Source of the DNA: Alterisphingorhabdus sp051668705 | GTDB taxonomy: Bacteria > Pseudomonadota > Alphaproteobacteria > Sphingomonadales > Sphingomonadaceae | Direction of reading: 5' to 3' | NCBI RefSeq assembly: GCF_051668705.1 | Contig: NZ_CP196351.1 | Span: 930,001-994,000 of the forward strand | Length of the DNA: 64,000 nucleotides | Shown here: positions 17,389-25,758 of the stretch, in pieces | How positions within the stretch are numbered: the first letter of the stretch is position 1 | How the letters are laid out: the number at the start of each line of letters is the position of its first letter | Notes under the pieces: model-generated | The model's input: only the letters and a program-made list of their open reading frames with translations | Database searches by the model: none | What the model was told of the DNA's origin: nothing | Translations under genes and position numbers: made by a program

Positions 17389-18552
17389 ATGAGCAACGCT
17401 ATAGATTTTGATTTCCAGCTTGGCGAAATGGCCGACCAGATTCGCGATACCACGCAGCGCTTTGCAACCGATAAAATTGCGCCTCTGGCCGCGAAAATCG
17501 ACGCCGATGACTGGTTCCCCAAAGATGAGCTATGGGCCGCTATGGGCGAATTGGGCCTGCATGGCATTACTGTTGCAGAAGAAGATGGCGGACTGGGTCT
17601 TGGCTATCTGGAGCATGTGGTTGCGGTGGAAGAAATATCCCGCGCCAGCGCGTCCATTGGGCTCAGCTATGGTGCGCATTCCAATCTGTGCGTCAACCAA
17701 ATTGCGCGCTGGGGCAATGCTGCACAAAAAGGCAAATATCTGCCCGGCTTGATTTCAGGCGAGCATGTTGGCTCGCTGGCTATGTCAGAAGCAGGAGCAG
17801 GCAGCGATGTTGTCTCCATGAAATTAAAAGCAGAAGCAGTGCAGGGTGGCTATATTCTGAATGGCACCAAATTCTGGATCACCAATGCGCCCTATGCCGA
17901 TACATTGGTGGTCTATGCCAAGACCGATCCAGCGGCCGGATCGCGCGGCATCACCGCCTTTTTGATTGAAAAGGACATGCCGGGATTTTCCATCGGGCAA
18001 AAGATTGACAAGGTTGGTATGCGTGGCTCTCCCACTGCAGAGCTTGTGTTCAACGATTGCGAAGTGCCCGAAGAAAATGTGATGGGCCCTGTTGGCGGCG
18101 GCGTTGGCGTGCTGATGTCTGGTCTGGATTATGAACGTGTTGTGCTGGCCGGATTACAACTTGGCGTAATGCAGGCCTGTCTGGACTGTGTGATACCATT
18201 TGTGCGTGAGCGTAAGCAATTTGGCCAACCCATTGGCAGTTTCCAGCTGATGCAGGCCAAAGTCGCAGATATGTATGTCGCACTGAATTCGGCGCGGGCC
18301 TATGTTTATGCTGTTGCGAAAAGCTGCGATGCAAACAAAACCACCCGCTTTGACGCAGCAGGCGCGATTTTGCTGGCGTCCGAAAGCGCCTTCAAAGTGG
18401 CTGGAGAAGCCGTGCAGGCATTGGGCGGTGCAGGCTATACCAAAGACTGGCCGGTCGAACGCTATATGCGCGATGCCAAATTGCTGGATATCGGCGCAGG
18501 CACCAACGAAATCCGCCGGATGCTGATCGGCCGCGAACTGATTGGGGTATAA
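17389..18552 (+). CDS. ivd: Isovaleryl-CoA dehydrogenase
   Basis: FAD enzyme of leucine breakdown, oxidising isovaleryl-CoA to 3-methylcrotonyl-CoA and passing electrons to ETF. The 387-residue protein has acyl-CoA dehydrogenase motifs (MSEAGAGSDVVS; QALGGAGYTKDWPVERYMRDAK). The catalytic base is at the position typical of isovaleryl-CoA dehydrogenase, Glu249 in SGLDYERVVLAG, rather than near the C-terminus as in short- and medium-chain enzymes. The start follows AGGCAGGAGAG. It is the first gene of the leucine operon, with the next gene starting two bases after its stop. No LiuR-type operator was recognised in the AT-rich region upstream. Confidence 0.94.
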   Translation: MSNAIDFDFQLGEMADQIRDTTQRFATDKIAPLAAKIDADDWFPKDELWAAMGELGLHGITVAEEDGGLGLGYLEHVVAVEEISRASASIGLSYGAHSNLCVNQIARWGNAAQKGKYLPGLISGEHVGSLAMSEAGAGSDVVSMKLKAEAVQGGYILNGTKFWITNAPYADTLVVYAKTDPAAGSRGITAFLIEKDMPGFSIGQKIDKVGMRGSPTAELVFNDCEVPEENVMGPVGGGVGVLMSGLDYERVVLAGLQLGVMQACLDCVIPFVRERKQFGQPIGSFQLMQAKVADMYVALNSARAYVYAVAKSCDANKTTRFDAAGAILLASESAFKVAGEAVQALGGAGYTKDWPVERYMRDAKLLDIGAGTNEIRRMLIGRELIGV

Positions 18553-18553
18553 T

Positions 18554-20155
18554 ATGACAGCACCAATACTCCCCACGCAAATCGACACACAATCAGAGGC
18601 TTATCGCGCGCAATCAGCGCATAATATTACCCTTAAAGATGAACTTTGGGGCAAGGTTGCCGAGGCTGCAAAGGGCGGCAGTGAGAAATCGCGTGAGCGG
18701 CATGTTGGCCGCGGCAAGTTGCTGCCACGTGATCGGGTGGAGCGGCTGCTTGATCCTGGCTCTCCCTTTTTGGAAATCGGCCAGCTTTGCGCCAATGGTT
18801 TATATGATGATGCAGTGCCGGGTGCGGGGCTGATCTGCGGTATTGGCCGCGTTTCGGGGCGGCAGGTGATGATCGTGTGTAATGATGCCACGGTAAAGGG
18901 CGGCACCTATTACCCAATGACGGTGAAGAAGCATCTTCGCGCACAAGAGATTGCCGAACAAAATCATCTGCCCTGCATCTATCTGGTGGATAGCGGCGGC
19001 GCGAACCTGCCGCATCAGGATGAAGTCTTTCCTGATCGCGATCATTTTGGCCGCATCTTCTTTAACCAGGCCAATATGTCGGCCAAGCAAATCCCACAAA
19101 TTGCCTGTGTGATGGGCAGCTGTACCGCTGGTGGCGCTTATGTGCCCGCTATGTCGGATGAAAGCATTATTGTGCGTAATCAGGGCACAATCTTTCTGGG
19201 TGGCCCGCCCTTGGTAAAGGCTGCGACTGGTGAGGAAATCACGGCGGAAGATTTAGGCGGCGGTGATCTTCACGGGCGCAAATCCGGCGTGGTCGATCAT
19301 GTTGCGGAAAATGACGAACATGCGCTGACAATTGTACGCGATATTGTCTCGCATCTGCCGCAAAGCAGCCAGCCGGATATAGATTTGCAGTCGCCACGCC
19401 CGCCCAAATATCATGCAGAAGAAATTTATGGCATTTTGCCCGATGATGTCCGCGCGCCCTATGATGTGAAAGAGATTATTGCCCGGCTGGTTGATGGCAG
19501 TGAATTTCATGAATTTAAGGCGCTTTATGGCACGTCGCTGATTTGTGGTTTTGCGCATATTTGGGGCATGCCCGTCGGCATAATCGCCAATAATGGCATT
19601 TTGTTCAGTGAGAGCGCACAAAAGGGCGCGCATTTTATCGAACTGTGTTGCCAACGGCGCATACCCTTATTGTTTCTGCAAAATATCTCCGGCTTTATGG
19701 TTGGCGGCAAATATGAAGCAGAGGGGATCGCCAAACACGGCGCAAAGCTGGTGACAGCGGTTGCGACTGCTAGTGTGCCGAAAATCACTGTGCTGATCGG
19801 GGGCAGCTTTGGCGCAGGCAATTACGGCATGTGTGGCCGCGCTTATTCGCCGCGCTTCCTGTTCAGCTGGCCCAATAGCCGCATCAGCGTGATGGGCGGC
19901 GAACAAGCAGCCAGCGTATTGGCGACCGTGCACCGTGATGCCGATACATGGAGCGAGGAAGAGGCCGAATCCTTCAAAGCCCCGATCCGTCAAAAATATG
20001 AAGATGAAGGCAACCCCTATTACGCCACTGCGCGGTTATGGGATGACGGCGTGATTGATCCAGCACAGACACGCGATGTGCTAGGGCTGGCATTTGCAGC
20101 AACACTTAACGCACCAGTCGAGGAGGCACCTCGATTTGGCGTGTTCAGGATGTGA
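18554..20155 (+). CDS. mccB: Methylcrotonyl-CoA carboxylase carboxyltransferase (beta) subunit
   Basis: Transfers the carboxyl group from biotin to 3-methylcrotonyl-CoA. The 533-residue protein shows the twin crotonase-like carboxyltransferase domains: ACC/MCC motifs CNDATVKGGTYYPMTVKKH, GSCTAGGAYVPAMSDE and GQSFGAGNYGMCGRAY-like (GGSFGAGNYGMCGRAYSPR). These closely match MCC beta rather than propionyl-CoA carboxylase. Start ATG 18554 follows the ivd stop by two bases, implying translational coupling. The partner biotin subunit is at 21269, separated by two extra genes not normally in this operon. Confidence 0.94.
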   Translation: MTAPILPTQIDTQSEAYRAQSAHNITLKDELWGKVAEAAKGGSEKSRERHVGRGKLLPRDRVERLLDPGSPFLEIGQLCANGLYDDAVPGAGLICGIGRVSGRQVMIVCNDATVKGGTYYPMTVKKHLRAQEIAEQNHLPCIYLVDSGGANLPHQDEVFPDRDHFGRIFFNQANMSAKQIPQIACVMGSCTAGGAYVPAMSDESIIVRNQGTIFLGGPPLVKAATGEEITAEDLGGGDLHGRKSGVVDHVAENDEHALTIVRDIVSHLPQSSQPDIDLQSPRPPKYHAEEIYGILPDDVRAPYDVKEIIARLVDGSEFHEFKALYGTSLICGFAHIWGMPVGIIANNGILFSESAQKGAHFIELCCQRRIPLLFLQNISGFMVGGKYEAEGIAKHGAKLVTAVATASVPKITVLIGGSFGAGNYGMCGRAYSPRFLFSWPNSRISVMGGEQAASVLATVHRDADTWSEEEAESFKAPIRQKYEDEGNPYYATARLWDDGVIDPAQTRDVLGLAFAATLNAPVEEAPRFGVFRM

Positions 20156-20168
20156 GGGGAGAGTAATT

Positions 20169-20693
20169 GTGTTGTTATTGATAGTGATGGCTTTTCAAGC
20201 TGCTACACCTTTTGCGCTAATTGATCGTAATGACCCCATAACGGGGGATAGACAGTTACTTTACGCAACCAGCTACGATGGCAATACACTTGCCATAGGG
20301 TGTGGTGAGGTCGGTAAACAATCTATATTCATTCGACTGATACCCGATCGATATTACGGCCCGGATCCTGATGGTCTGATATGGGAGCCGAACGCAGTCT
20401 ATCGTTTTCGTAACGACAAAAAGCCTGACAAAGATAAGTGGACATTCAATAGCAACTACATCCAGCTTGGAGATTTATGGGGAACTAACAAAGCTAAAGC
20501 CCAGTTCTTGGACCGCCTAATGAAAAATGACCAAGTTCATATACGCTATGAAGCCCGCCAAGGAACAGTTAAAACACTTACATTCAATTACTCACTCAGC
20601 ACAGAACAGTTAGCTAACGTTATTCGGACCTGCAATCCCCAACGCGTCCAAAAGTACCTTAAAGAGTTCAAAACGCCGGGTTTTGAAAAATGA
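20169..20693 (+). CDS. Secreted protein of unknown function inside the leucine operon
   Basis: Start chosen at GTG 20169, with AGGGGAGAG upstream, giving a 174-residue protein with an N-terminal hydrophobic signal (MLLLIVMAFQAATPFA). A frame open to 20094 overlaps mccB and is less likely. No family was recognised; the mature part has charged and aromatic residues, few Cys (two) and is probably periplasmic. Its codon use is plainer and more AT-rich than mccB. It sits 13 bases after mccB and before the palindromic element and the DUF559 gene, so it may have come in with them. Confidence 0.6.
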   Translation: MLLLIVMAFQAATPFALIDRNDPITGDRQLLYATSYDGNTLAIGCGEVGKQSIFIRLIPDRYYGPDPDGLIWEPNAVYRFRNDKKPDKDKWTFNSNYIQLGDLWGTNKAKAQFLDRLMKNDQVHIRYEARQGTVKTLTFNYSLSTEQLANVIRTCNPQRVQKYLKEFKTPGFEK

Positions 20694-20702
20694 CAGTCTT
20701 CG

Positions 20703-20820
20703 CCCCTCCGTCATCGCTACGCGATGCCACCTCCCCAAGCCAAGCTTGGGGAGGAAGGCGCGCAACACAATCCTCCCCCAGTTTTCTGGGGGAGGGGGAC
20801 CGCCAGAGGCGGTGGAGGGG
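20703..20820. repeat. Compound palindromic repeat element upstream of the DUF559 gene
   Basis: The 118-base stretch has an outer inverted repeat (CCCCTCC at 20703-20709 against GGAGGGG at 20814-20820) and four internal perfect hairpins: CATCGC/GCGATG (20712-20726), an 11-base stem 20730-20740 with 20744-20754, a 10-base stem 20772-20781 with 20786-20795 around TTTT, and ACCGCC/GGCGGT (20799-20813). The C-runs facing G-runs match the dispersed palindromic elements seen in many sphingomonad genomes. Confidence 0.8.
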
Positions 20821-20825
20821 TATCT

Positions 20826-21272
20826 ATGCTTAAAGATCAGGCTCCTAAAGCGAGAGGCAGTGCGGTATCTCGCGCGCGCAAGCTCCGCAAAGACATGACC
20901 CTGCCCGAAGTGATGCTATGGAAATTATTGCGAGGCAGTCCGCAAGGCGTGAAATTTCGCAGACAGCATCCCAGCGGTGATCTGGTGCTCGACTTTTATT
21001 GCTTGGATGCGCGATTGGCCATTGAGATAGAAGGAATTTCCCATGATATGGGCGACCGGCCAGAACGTGATCAGCGCCGCGATGGTTGGCTGAAATCGCA
21101 GGGTATTGATACGGTGCGCATTGCCGCAAGTGATGTATTGAAAGATGCCAACATGGTTGCCGAGGGTATTATGGCTATGGCATTTCAGCGCCTACCGCTT
21201 CACCACCCAGCCAAAGCTGAGACGTCCCCTTCTGCGAGAGAAGGTCAGGTAGGATTAGAGAGGAAATCATGA
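20826..21272 (+). CDS. DUF559 family, very-short-patch-repair-like endonuclease
   Basis: A 148-residue protein with the compact nuclease-like fold of DUF559: MTLPEVMLWKLLRG, FRRQHPSGDLVLDFYC and LAIEIEG contain the conserved Arg/His, Asp and Glu that would form a PD-(D/E)XK site. The ATG at 20826 is preferred; the open frame upstream runs through the palindromic repeat. The last 15 or so residues are translated from a small inverted repeat, and the TGA overlaps the ATG of mccA by four bases. The gene is not part of leucine catabolism and looks like an insertion carried with repeats. Its target is unknown. Confidence 0.8.
   Translation: MLKDQAPKARGSAVSRARKLRKDMTLPEVMLWKLLRGSPQGVKFRRQHPSGDLVLDFYCLDARLAIEIEGISHDMGDRPERDQRRDGWLKSQGIDTVRIAASDVLKDANMVAEGIMAMAFQRLPLHHPAKAETSPSAREGQVGLERKS
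21226..21247. repeat. Small inverted repeat at the end of the DUF559 gene
   Basis: CCTTCT (21228-21233) and AGAAGG (21239-21244) flank GCGAG. With the element at 20703-20820 it brackets the DUF559 gene by palindromes on both sides. Confidence 0.55.
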
Positions 21273-23164
21273 TCAAATCCCTACTTATTGCAAACCGTGG
21301 TGAGATTGCTTGCCGTATCATCCGCACAGCACGGCAGATGGGCATACGCACTGTTGCGGTCTATTCTGATGCTGATGCCAAGGCGTTGCATGTGCGTTCG
21401 GCGGATGAGGCGGTGCATATCGGACCATCGCCAGCGGCTGAGAGCTATCTGGTCGGCGAGAAGATTATCGCTGCGGCCAAGCAGACCGGGGCGGAGGCTA
21501 TTCACCCGGGCTATGGCTTTCTTTCGGAAAATGCTGATTTTGCGCAAAGCGTTATCGATTCGGGTCTGATCTGGGTCGGGCCGAAACCCCATGCTATTCG
21601 CGCCATGGGTTTGAAAGACGCAGCCAAGCAGTTGATGGATAATGCAGGCGTGCCCACCACGCCCGGCTATTTGGGCGAGGATCAATCGCCGGAGACATTG
21701 GCATCTGAGGCTGAGAAAATTGGCTATCCGGTGCTGATTAAAGCTGTTGCGGGCGGCGGCGGGAAAGGCATGCGCAAAGTGGATCGGCCCGAAGACTTTG
21801 CCGACGCACTGGTCAGCTGTAAACGCGAGGCACAGGCAAGTTTTGGCAATGATATTTGCTTGATCGAAAAATGGATTGAAAGCCCGCGCCACATTGAGGT
21901 GCAGATTTTTGGCGATAGCCACGGCAATGTTGTGCATTTGTTTGAGCGTGATTGCTCCCTGCAACGCCGTCACCAAAAAGTGATAGAGGAAGCCCCGGCA
22001 CCCGGCATGGACGAAGCCACGCGCGCAGCCGTTTGCGGCGCAGCGGTGCGCGCGGCCAAAGCAGTGAATTATGAGAGTGCAGGCACCATCGAATTTATCG
22101 CCGATGGCTCCAATGGCCTGGATGCAGACAAAATCTGGTTCATGGAGATGAACACCCGTTTGCAGGTTGAGCATCCCGTAACCGAAGAAATCACCGGCGT
22201 TGATCTGGTCGAATGGCAGCTGCGCGTGGCGAGTGGGGAGCCAATCCCGGTCAAGCAGGAGGAACTGAGCATTAACGGCCATGCTATAGAGGCGCGGCTT
22301 TATGCTGAAGACCCGGCTAAGGGGTTTCTGCCGAGCATTGGGCGTTTGGATGTTCTCGATTTTTGCAACGACGTTCGTATCGACACGGGTGTAGAGGCAG
22401 GGGCTCAAGTTTCCCCCTTTTATGATCCGATGATCGCAAAGGTTATCTCTCACGCTGCGGACCGACACTCCGCTATCGATAGGCTTAAGAGCGAATTGGA
22501 GTGCTCAAATGTCTGGCCACTTCGGACAAACAAGTCCTTTCTTGTTCGACTTATCGATAACCATAATGTGCTTAATGCCGCGCTTGACACCGGCCTAATT
22601 GGACGAGAACAGGAAACGCTTACCGCAAAGCCTCGGGTTTCAGATCGGGCACTCAGTGATGCGCTTAACTGGTTTGTGCGCGATCAGGCGGACTTCGACC
22701 AAAGAGCGGAACCGATGATTGGTTTCCGGATGAATTCGGCGCGCCGGGGGAAATACACTCTTTCTGTCGACGGCGAGACACGCACCTTCTGCTACGATCC
22801 AACACCTGAAGGGCAGATGTTTGACCACGCTTTCCGAGAGAGCGGTGACCCAGCGACGCAGTTGCTAAACCTCGATGGCGAACTAATCGCCATCACCTTA
22901 GGGAGAAACGATGGAACCGGTCATGCCTCCTCCGCAGACGGTGCCATCCTCTCCCCAATGCCCGGTAAGATTATTGCCGTTGCGGTTGCTGAGGGTGATG
23001 CTGTTGCCAAAGGCGATAAGTTGGTGACGCTGGAAGCGATGAAAATGGAGCATACATTAACCGCGCCTTTTGATGGGGTGGTGCGGAATCTATCGGCCAG
23101 CGAAGGTGCGCAGGTTAGTGATGGCGTTGCGCTTGTAGAGATTGTGGCTGCGGATGACGGATAG
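21269..23164 (+). CDS. mccA: Methylcrotonyl-CoA carboxylase biotin-containing (alpha) subunit
   Basis: ATP-dependent biotin carboxylase fused to the biotin carrier; makes carboxybiotin for mccB. In the 631-residue protein the biotin carboxylase core shows the ATP-binding Gly-rich loop (AVAGGGGKGMRKV), EMNTRLQVEHPVTEE and the carbamoyl-phosphate-like fold. The biotinyl domain near the C-terminus has the biotin site EAMKMEHT with Lys in the centre. The start overlaps the DUF559 stop. Codon use changes sharply between about 22360 and 22940 (see finding), although the frame is intact. Close alternatives are propionyl- or acetyl-CoA carboxylase alpha subunits; the operon favours methylcrotonyl-CoA. 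Confidence 0.93.
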   Translation: MIKSLLIANRGEIACRIIRTARQMGIRTVAVYSDADAKALHVRSADEAVHIGPSPAAESYLVGEKIIAAAKQTGAEAIHPGYGFLSENADFAQSVIDSGLIWVGPKPHAIRAMGLKDAAKQLMDNAGVPTTPGYLGEDQSPETLASEAEKIGYPVLIKAVAGGGGKGMRKVDRPEDFADALVSCKREAQASFGNDICLIEKWIESPRHIEVQIFGDSHGNVVHLFERDCSLQRRHQKVIEEAPAPGMDEATRAAVCGAAVRAAKAVNYESAGTIEFIADGSNGLDADKIWFMEMNTRLQVEHPVTEEITGVDLVEWQLRVASGEPIPVKQEELSINGHAIEARLYAEDPAKGFLPSIGRLDVLDFCNDVRIDTGVEAGAQVSPFYDPMIAKVISHAADRHSAIDRLKSELECSNVWPLRTNKSFLVRLIDNHNVLNAALDTGLIGREQETLTAKPRVSDRALSDALNWFVRDQADFDQRAEPMIGFRMNSARRGKYTLSVDGETRTFCYDPTPEGQMFDHAFRESGDPATQLLNLDGELIAITLGRNDGTGHASSADGAILSPMPGKIIAVAVAEGDAVAKGDKLVTLEAMKMEHTLTAPFDGVVRNLSASEGAQVSDGVALVEIVAADDG

Positions 23165-23166
23165 TT

Positions 23167-23265
23167 TCATCATTGTCACCCCGGATATGATTCGGGAGCC
23201 AAGGCGGACCTTGCAGGGGGCTGCGTGTTGCTCTGGATCCTGAAACGCGTTCAGGATAATGATGA
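23167..23265. repeat. Palindromic intergenic repeat (REP/MITE-like)
   Basis: A 99-base element has outer arms TCATCATT (23167-23174) and AATGATGA (23258-23265). Inside is a near-perfect CCCGGAT/ATTCGGG dyad and a perfect ATCCTGAA/TTCAGGAT stem (23237-23257). The CCTGAAACGCGTTCAGG core resembles dispersed repeats common in sphingomonads. It fills the gap between mccA and the prepilin peptidase. Confidence 0.7.
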
Positions 23266-23280
23266 AGACGGGCGGCAAAC

Positions 23281-24057
23281 ATGTTAAGCCAATTCCTATT
23301 CCACCCTCTATATGCGCCTATTCTTGCGGGTCTATTTGGCGCAATATTGGGAAGTTTTATTGCTGCATTGGTTGGCCGTTGGCCGGTTGGGCGCAGCGTT
23401 GCTGAAGGGCGTTCACGCTGTGATGCCTGTGCCGCCACTTTGCGTTGGTATGAATTGGTGCCGATTGTCTCTTACGTCGTCCAACAGGGGCGTTGCCGCC
23501 GCTGTGGGGACCAAATTGATATCGATGCCATTGCCATAGAGATTGTCAGCGCACTTATCGGGGCCGTGTCATTCATTGTGATGACGGGTTATGACGGGCT
23601 TTCACTGGCTTTGCTGGGGTGGCTATTTTTGCCCTTGGCATGGCTGGATTTTCGCCATTATTGGCTACCCGACATTCTAACTGCGCTTCTTGCGCTTTGC
23701 GGATTAACTGCTGTTTTTTTTGGTCTTTTGGATTTGTCCTTAAGCAACAGCTTAATTGGCGGGGCTAGCGGCTTTTTGACATTATGGCTCGTTAGTACGG
23801 CCTATAAATCGCTGCGTGGGCGGGAAGGTTTGGGTGGGGGTGATGCCAAATTATTTGGTGCCATTGGTCTATGGTTTGGCTGGCAATTGCTGCCTTTCAT
23901 ATTGATGTTCGCCGCGATGTTCGGGCTTATTCTGGCCTTGGTGGCAATAATCGGTGGGCGGGAAGTGACGGGAACATCGCGTTTTCCCTTTGGCACATTA
24001 TTGGCCATATCGGCTTGGTTGGTGATGGCGGTTACAGGCGGACAACCGGTTTTTTAA
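23281..24057 (+). CDS. Prepilin peptidase (A24 family)
   Basis: Inner-membrane aspartyl protease and N-methylase that matures type IV pilins and pseudopilins. The 258-residue protein has an N-terminal cytosolic loop with two CxxC pairs (RCDACA and GRCRRCG) for zinc, then six or so further helices. The two catalytic Asp are in LAWLDFRHYWLPD and GGGDAKLFGAIG. No pilus or secretion genes are nearby, so the substrate system lies elsewhere; pilD or gspO cannot be distinguished. Confidence 0.88.
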   Translation: MLSQFLFHPLYAPILAGLFGAILGSFIAALVGRWPVGRSVAEGRSRCDACAATLRWYELVPIVSYVVQQGRCRRCGDQIDIDAIAIEIVSALIGAVSFIVMTGYDGLSLALLGWLFLPLAWLDFRHYWLPDILTALLALCGLTAVFFGLLDLSLSNSLIGGASGFLTLWLVSTAYKSLRGREGLGGGDAKLFGAIGLWFGWQLLPFILMFAAMFGLILALVAIIGGREVTGTSRFPFGTLLAISAWLVMAVTGGQPVF

Positions 24058-24128
24058 TCACGCAATTAAAAATTTGCTTTGCTGCGCTGTTTGCGTATTC
24101 TGCGCACAAAGCGATTAGGAGAGAGCAT

Positions 24129-25577
24129 ATGGCCACAGCTATCAAAAAAGACGATCCATCCATTGCAATGCATGCTGCGCTGGAAAAACAGCGTGCGGAT
24201 TTTCATAGTGCACTGCCGGAGAGTTTGGCGGTTCGCAAAGACCGAATTGACCGCGCCATTGCTATGCTGGTCGATAATGCGGATGGATTTGCCAAAGCGG
24301 TGAGTGAAGATTTTGGCCATCGCAGTGAAGAACAGACATTGATGACCGATATTGTGCCCAGCATTTCTGCGCTGAAACATGCGAAAAAACATATGGCCTA
24401 TTGGGCGCGCGGTGATAAGCGCAAGCCGACATTCCCGCTTGGTCTGCTTGGCGCAAAGGCAGAGGTTAGCTATCAGCCAAAGGGCGTGGTTGGCGTTATC
24501 GCGCCTTGGAACTTCCCGGTTGGCATGGTGATGGTGCCGATGGCGGGCATATTGGCCGCTGGTAACCGCGCTATGATTAAACCGTCCGAATTTACAGAAC
24601 GTGTTTCAGCACTGTTTGAAGAGCAAGTGCCCAAATATTTCGCCGATACAGAGATGACCGTTTTTACGGGTGCTGCAGAGGTTGGCATGGCCTTTTCATC
24701 GCTGCCGTTCGACCATATGATTTTTACCGGTGCAACAGGTGTAGGTCGCCATATTATGCGCGCAGCAGCTGATAATCTGGTCCCGGTCACATTGGAACTG
24801 GGAGGCAAATCACCCACAATTATTGGGCGCACTGCTGATAAGAAAAAGGCCGCAGATCGCATTGCCTTGGGCAAGATGATGAATGCCGGCCAAATCTGTC
24901 TGGCCCCGGATTATCTTTATGTAGCCAAGGAACAAGAAGCCGAGATGATTGGCGAAATATCCGGCTCCGTCAGCACCATGTATCCCACTTTGCTGGACAA
25001 TGATGATTATACATCGATTGTGAATGGCCGTAATCATGAGCGATTGCAAAGCTATCTGGATGATGCGCGGGAAAAGGGCGCTGAACTTATTGAGGTCAAT
25101 CCTGCAGGAGAAGATTTCTCCAGCACCAATGGTCATAAAATGCCGCTCACGATCGTGCGCAACGCCAATGATGATATGAAGGTCATGCAGGAAGAAATTT
25201 TTGGCCCGATCCTTCCAGTGATGACCTATAGCGCTATTGAAGAGGCGATTGATTATGTCAATGATCATGACCGCCCGCTTGGCCTCTATTATTTCGGTAA
25301 TGATAAGGTTGAGGAAGAGCGTGTGCTGAGCCGCACTATATCCGGCGGAACAACAGTCAATGATGTGATTTTCCATAATGCAATGGAAGACTTGCCCTTT
25401 GGCGGTATCGGGCCGTCAGGCATGGGGCATTATCATGGCGTTGATGGCTTTCGTGAGTTCAGCCACCAACGCGCTGTCTATCATCAGTCAAAAATGGATG
25501 TGGCTGGCCTTGCCGGTTTTAAACCGCCCTATGGTGATAAAACATGGGCAACTATCAAGCGTGAATTGAAGAAATAA
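24129..25577 (+). CDS. calB: Coniferyl aldehyde dehydrogenase-like aldehyde dehydrogenase
   Basis: NAD(P)-dependent oxidation of aldehydes to acids. ATG 24129 follows TAGGAGAGAG; a longer frame starts at 23871 inside the previous gene and is not used. The 482-residue protein has the ALDH motifs APWNFPVG, the general base Glu223 in LELGGKS and the catalytic Cys257 in NAGQICLAPD. The family match is best with coniferyl aldehyde dehydrogenases (membrane-associated, C-terminal AGLAGFKPPYG), which occur widely in sphingomonads and accept various aliphatic and aromatic aldehydes, so the substrate name is tentative. A hairpin with arms CACCCTGA/TCAGGGTG (25632-25665) lies downstream. Confidence 0.85.
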   Translation: MATAIKKDDPSIAMHAALEKQRADFHSALPESLAVRKDRIDRAIAMLVDNADGFAKAVSEDFGHRSEEQTLMTDIVPSISALKHAKKHMAYWARGDKRKPTFPLGLLGAKAEVSYQPKGVVGVIAPWNFPVGMVMVPMAGILAAGNRAMIKPSEFTERVSALFEEQVPKYFADTEMTVFTGAAEVGMAFSSLPFDHMIFTGATGVGRHIMRAAADNLVPVTLELGGKSPTIIGRTADKKKAADRIALGKMMNAGQICLAPDYLYVAKEQEAEMIGEISGSVSTMYPTLLDNDDYTSIVNGRNHERLQSYLDDAREKGAELIEVNPAGEDFSSTNGHKMPLTIVRNANDDMKVMQEEIFGPILPVMTYSAIEEAIDYVNDHDRPLGLYYFGNDKVEEERVLSRTISGGTTVNDVIFHNAMEDLPFGGIGPSGMGHYHGVDGFREFSHQRAVYHQSKMDVAGLAGFKPPYGDKTWATIKRELKK

Positions 25578-25673
25578 TCAATTTGCAAAAAACTGGCATT
25601 GCCAGAATGTTTTGCATTCGCTATCGGCAAACACCCTGATAGTTGCTGTTCGGCATGTCAGGGTGGTGCCAGT

Positions 25674-25758
25674 GCCCCTGTGGTGGAATTGGTAGACGCG
25701 CCGCACTCAAAATGCGGTTCCGCAAGGAGTGCCCGTTCGAGTCGGGCCAGGGGCACCA
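25674..25758 (+). tRNA. tRNA-Leu (anticodon CAA)
   Basis: The 85-base gene has acceptor arms GCCCCTG/CAGGGGC, anticodon stem CCGCA/TGCGG with loop CTCAAAA (anticodon CAA, reads UUG), a variable arm typical of Leu, T-loop TTCGAGT and an encoded CCA. It marks the left edge of the accessory region; a degraded copy of its 3' half is at about 34217-34291. Confidence 0.97.

Noticed and set aside
21281..22468. 395-codon frame antisense to mccA
   Set aside because: Long antisense frames are common opposite GC-skewed codons; no family likeness and mccA is certain.
25632..25665. Hairpin CACCCTGA/TCAGGGTG upstream of tRNA-Leu as an attachment site
   Set aside because: Not repeated near 34217-34291; more likely a terminator or chance dyad.
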